Positions 49,838-52,614 of a stretch of 52,614 nt of DNA are shown here, piece by piece. Position 1 is the first letter of the stretch, and each line of letters opens with the position of its first letter. The translations under genes and the position numbers were made by a program. The notes under the pieces are model-generated. The model was not told the DNA's origin. It saw nothing but the letters and a program-made list of their open reading frames with translations, and did not search any database. Source of the DNA: an uncultured Pelagibacteraceae bacterium (GTDB taxonomy: Bacteria > Pseudomonadota > Alphaproteobacteria > Pelagibacterales > Pelagibacteraceae); NCBI GenBank assembly GCA_902601315.1, contig CACKMS010000008.1, positions 1-52,614 of the forward strand, written 5' to 3'.

Positions 49838-51097
49838 ATGAGCAATAATAAAAATATTCTTTACTGTTCTTTTTGTGGGAAAAGCCAGCACGAGGTTAGA
49901 AAATTAATTGCAGGTCCAACAGTTTTCATTTGTGATGAATGTGTTGAACTTTGTATGGATATTATCAAAGAAGAAAGCAAAGATACATTTGTTAAACATC
50001 AAGATGGTTTGCCATCGCCAAAAGAAATTTGTACTGTATTAGATGACTATGTAATTGGCCAAGATCATGCAAAGAAAGTTTTGTCTGTTGCAGTTCACAA
50101 TCATTATAAAAGATTAAATTACGAAAATAAAACTAGTAAAACAGTTGAGCTATCTAAATCAAATATAATGTTAGTTGGGCCAACTGGGTGTGGTAAAACT
50201 TTACTCGCTCAAACGCTAGCAAGAATATTAGATGTTCCATTTACTATGGCAGATGCAACAACTTTAACAGAAGCAGGATATGTAGGTGAGGATGTTGAAA
50301 ATATTATTCTAAAACTGTTACAAGCTGCAGATTACAATGTTGAAAAAGCACAAAGAGGAATAGTTTACATAGATGAGGTTGATAAAATTAGTCGTAAATC
50401 TGAAAATCCATCCATTACAAGAGATGTTTCAGGTGAAGGTGTTCAGCAAGCTTTATTAAAAATAATGGAAGGTACAGTTGCAAGTGTTCCACCTCAAGGT
50501 GGAAGAAAGCATCCTCAACAAGAATTTCTTCAAGTAGATACAACTAATATATTATTTATTTGTGGAGGTGCATTTGCTGGGTTGGATAAAATAATTTCAC
50601 AAAGAGACAAAGGTTCGTCGATTGGTTTTGGTGCGGAAGTTAAAAGTATTGAGGATAAAAAAATTGGAGAATGGATGAAAAACCTTGAGCCTGAAGATTT
50701 ATTAAAATATGGTTTAATACCAGAATTTATAGGACGACTTCCTATCACAGCAACATTAGAGGATTTAGATGAGAAATCATTGGTCAAAATTTTACTAGAA
50801 CCAAAAAATTCACTAATAAAACAATATCAAGAACTCTTTAAGCTTGAAGGTGTAAAACTTACTTTTAAAGATCAAGCTGTAAAGGATATAGCAAATAAAG
50901 CAATTAGAAAAAAAACAGGTGCAAGAGGATTGAGATCGATACTTGAAAATATTTTATTAAAAACAATGTTTGATTTACCTAGCCAGGAAAATATAGAGGA
51001 GGTTATAATCGATTCTGGTGCGGCGAAAGGTGTTTCTCAACCCGTTATTGTACATTCTAAGAACAAATCTAAGTCAGATAAGACTTCAGCGGCTTAA
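49838..51097 (+). CDS. clpX: ATP-dependent Clp protease ATP-binding subunit ClpX
   Basis: A 419-residue AAA+ unfoldase. It has an N-terminal zinc-binding domain with Cys10, 13, 32 and 35, Walker A GPTGCGKT (114-121, with Cys where Ser is usual), Walker B VYIDEVDK, the [20 protein letters not shown] pore-side segment, and the IGF loop (SSIGFGAE) that docks on ClpP. The C-terminal [24 protein letters not shown] is complete. Recognises tagged proteins and feeds them to ClpP, encoded just upstream. Confidence 0.97.
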   Translation: MSNNKNILYCSFCGKSQHEVRKLIAGPTVFICDECVELCMDIIKEESKDTFVKHQDGLPSPKEICTVLDDYVIGQDHAKKVLSVAVHNHYKRLNYENKTSKTVELSKSNIMLVGPTGCGKTLLAQTLARILDVPFTMADATTLTEAGYVGEDVENIILKLLQAADYNVEKAQRGIVYIDEVDKISRKSENPSITRDVSGEGVQQALLKIMEGTVASVPPQGGRKHPQQEFLQVDTTNILFICGGAFAGLDKIISQRDKGSSIGFGAEVKSIEDKKIGEWMKNLEPEDLLKYGLIPEFIGRLPITATLEDLDEKSLVKILLEPKNSLIKQYQELFKLEGVKLTFKDQAVKDIANKAIRKKTGARGLRSILENILLKTMFDLPSQENIEEVIIDSGAAKGVSQPVIVHSKNKSKSDKTSAA

Positions 51098-51159
51098 ATA
51101 TTCGTTAATAAAGACCTATTTTCTATTGCAAAAAATTATTTAATATCCATATTTACTTA

Positions 51160-52614
51160 ATGGAAGTTAAAGTCACAGAACCATTATTGCCATTAAGAGA
51201 TATAGTTGTCTTTCCAAGTATGGTCATACCTTTATTTGTTGGTAGAGATAAATCTATCACAGCGCTAAATGAAGTTATGAAAGGTGACAAAAAAATTGTT
51301 TTAGTAACCCAAAAAAATTCAGAAGTGGACGATCCAAAAAAAAATGATGTATTCTCATATGGATGCGAAAGCAATATCTTACAGTTATTAAAATTACCCG
51401 ATGGGACAGTCAAAGTTCTAGTTGAGGGAATTAAAAGAGTTAAGATAGTCGATTTTAAAGATGATGAAAAATTTATTTCTTGTGCATTTGAATACCAAAA
51501 AGATATTTTGGCTAAAGATGAAGATCTACTTCCTCTCGCACTTACAGCTGTAAGAAGACTAGAAAAATTAACTTCAATAAATAAAAAGGTTTCGAATGAA
51601 ACAATTAACAATATTAAACAACTTAAAGACTCATCAAAAATTGCAGATAATATTGCATCTCATTTAAATGCAACGATTTCTGAAAAGCAACAGATTTTTG
51701 AAACATTAGATGTCAAAAAAAGATTGAATGGTGTTATCAAAATAATGGAAAATGAGACAAGTATTATTGGTGTTGAGAAGAGAATTAGAGGTCGTGTTAA
51801 AACACAAATGGAGAAAACTCAGAGAGAATACTATTTAAATGAGCAGCTAAAAGCTATCCAAAAAGAACTTGGTGAAATTGAAGATGGCAAAGATGAAACT
51901 ACAAGTTTAAAGAAATCAATTCAAAAAGCTAAAATGCCTAAAGAAGTTGAGAAAAAGTGCATGGCTGAACTTAAAAAACTTAAGAATATGAGCCCAATGT
52001 CTGCTGAAGCAACTGTGGTAAGAAATTATCTTGATTGGATGATAGATATTCCATGGTTTAAAAAAGATAAAGTTGATATCGACTTAAATAAGGCTTTAAA
52101 AATTTTAGATGAGGATCATTTTGGATTAGAAAAAGTTAAAGAGAGAATAATTGAGTTCTTAGCAGTTCAAAAAAGAATGGATAAGATTAAAGGTCCAATT
52201 CTTTGTTTAGTGGGCCCTCCTGGAGTTGGAAAAACATCATTAGGAAAATCTATAGCAAAGGCAACGAATAGACAGTTTGTTAGAATGTCATTAGGAGGTG
52301 TTAGAGATGAAGCTGAAGTAAGAGGGCATAGAAGAACATACATCGGATCTTTACCAGGAAAAATTATTCAAATGATGAAAAAAGCAGGTACAAAAAATCC
52401 TTTATTTCTGCTTGATGAAGTAGATAAAATTGGAAATGATTATAGAGGAGATCCGTCTTCAGCATTGCTTGAGGCATTAGATCCAGAGCAAAATACTACA
52501 TTTAACGATCATTATTTGGAGGTCGATTACGATTTATCAGATGTGATGTTTGTAACAACTGCAAATACTCTAAATATTTTACCTCCATTGTTAGATAGAA
52601 TGGAAGTTATAAGA
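51160..52614 (+). CDS. lon: ATP-dependent protease Lon (5' part; continues past the window)
   Basis: An ATG at 51160 opens a frame of 485 codons that reaches the window end uninterrupted. The N-terminal substrate-binding domain starts MEVKVTEPLLPLRDIVVFPS, followed by the helical linker (EYYLNEQLKAIQKELGE), Walker A GPPGVGKT (352-359), the pore-region RRTYIGSLPGKII and Walker B LLDE (417-420). The C-terminal Ser-Lys protease domain lies outside. The ATG is 62 bases after clpX, so it belongs to the tig-clpP-clpX-lon block. Confidence 0.95.
   Translation, partial: MEVKVTEPLLPLRDIVVFPSMVIPLFVGRDKSITALNEVMKGDKKIVLVTQKNSEVDDPKKNDVFSYGCESNILQLLKLPDGTVKVLVEGIKRVKIVDFKDDEKFISCAFEYQKDILAKDEDLLPLALTAVRRLEKLTSINKKVSNETINNIKQLKDSSKIADNIASHLNATISEKQQIFETLDVKKRLNGVIKIMENETSIIGVEKRIRGRVKTQMEKTQREYYLNEQLKAIQKELGEIEDGKDETTSLKKSIQKAKMPKEVEKKCMAELKKLKNMSPMSAEATVVRNYLDWMIDIPWFKKDKVDIDLNKALKILDEDHFGLEKVKERIIEFLAVQKRMDKIKGPILCLVGPPGVGKTSLGKSIAKATNRQFVRMSLGGVRDEAEVRGHRRTYIGSLPGKIIQMMKKAGTKNPLFLLDEVDKIGNDYRGDPSSALLEALDPEQNTTFNDHYLEVDYDLSDVMFVTTANTLNILPPLLDRMEVIR

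Noticed and set aside
1..52614. Mobile elements, prophage or integrase genes
   Set aside because: No transposase, integrase or phage structural gene, no terminal inverted repeats and no attachment-site duplication at the tRNA-Leu gene were seen.

Overview
The window looks like a piece of a streamlined marine alphaproteobacterial chromosome of the SAR11 (Pelagibacter) type. The signs are about 70% A+T, very short or overlapping gene junctions, many Lys/Asn/Ile-rich proteins, and no insertion sequence, prophage, CRISPR array or rRNA. Gene content also fits SAR11: aprMBA, suyAB, xsc, TRAP transporters, a tRNA-Leu-tig-clpP-clpX-lon block and a photolyase. The assignment rests on gene content and composition only.

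Layout. 1-7.6 kb: a truncated ORF, cysQ, a DUF3553 gene, mnmA, a 27-residue basic peptide, then a compact plus-strand run (metC-like, MFS transporter, pabB/trpE-like, pabA, pabC-like, HIT). 7.7-18.4 kb: an organosulfonate/sulfite block. It holds AprM-AprB-AprA, two small unknown ORFs, a TauE/SafE exporter, a suyA-suyB-YeiH operon on the minus strand, divergent xsc and an FAD amine-oxidase-like gene. In the model drawn here, SuyAB and Xsc release sulfite from C3 and C2 sulfonates, TauE can export it, Apr can oxidise it to APS, and YeiH may export the product. Uptake genes, ATP sulfurylase and phosphate acetyltransferase are not in the window.

18.4-28.4 kb: an aminotransferase, a strong terminator, a roughly 295-base gene-free stretch with several possible hairpins, a photolyase, several small unknown genes, a large autotransporter-like surface protein with an unusual coiled-coil tail, a dhaK-dhaL-EamA operon and a SOUL protein. 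28.4-39.5 kb: a tight six-gene minus-strand operon (GMC oxidoreductase, TerC, SDR, M23 peptidase, hydratase-like, M24 creatinase-like), divergent from a TRAP transporter (DctP-terminator-DctQ-DctM), an NCS1 permease and a second SDR.

39.5-47.5 kb: a DUF3047 protein, a TAXI-type binding protein next to an Anbu (ancestral proteasome beta) gene, a divergent circularly permuted ATP-grasp gene, a prokaryotic pentameric ligand-gated channel homologue, YbgC, a family 5 uracil-DNA glycosylase, a secreted histidine phosphatase and small ORFs. 47.5-52.6 kb: tRNA-Leu(UAG), trigger factor, ClpP, ClpX and the first 485 codons of Lon, a conserved protein-quality-control block.

The parts most worth following up are the Anbu/ATP-grasp/TAXI arrangement, which lacks the usual alpha-E and transglutaminase partners, the unknown proteins in the sulfite block, the structured intergenic region at 19.8-20.05 kb, the coiled-coil-tailed autotransporter-like protein, and a set of tiny highly basic proteins.
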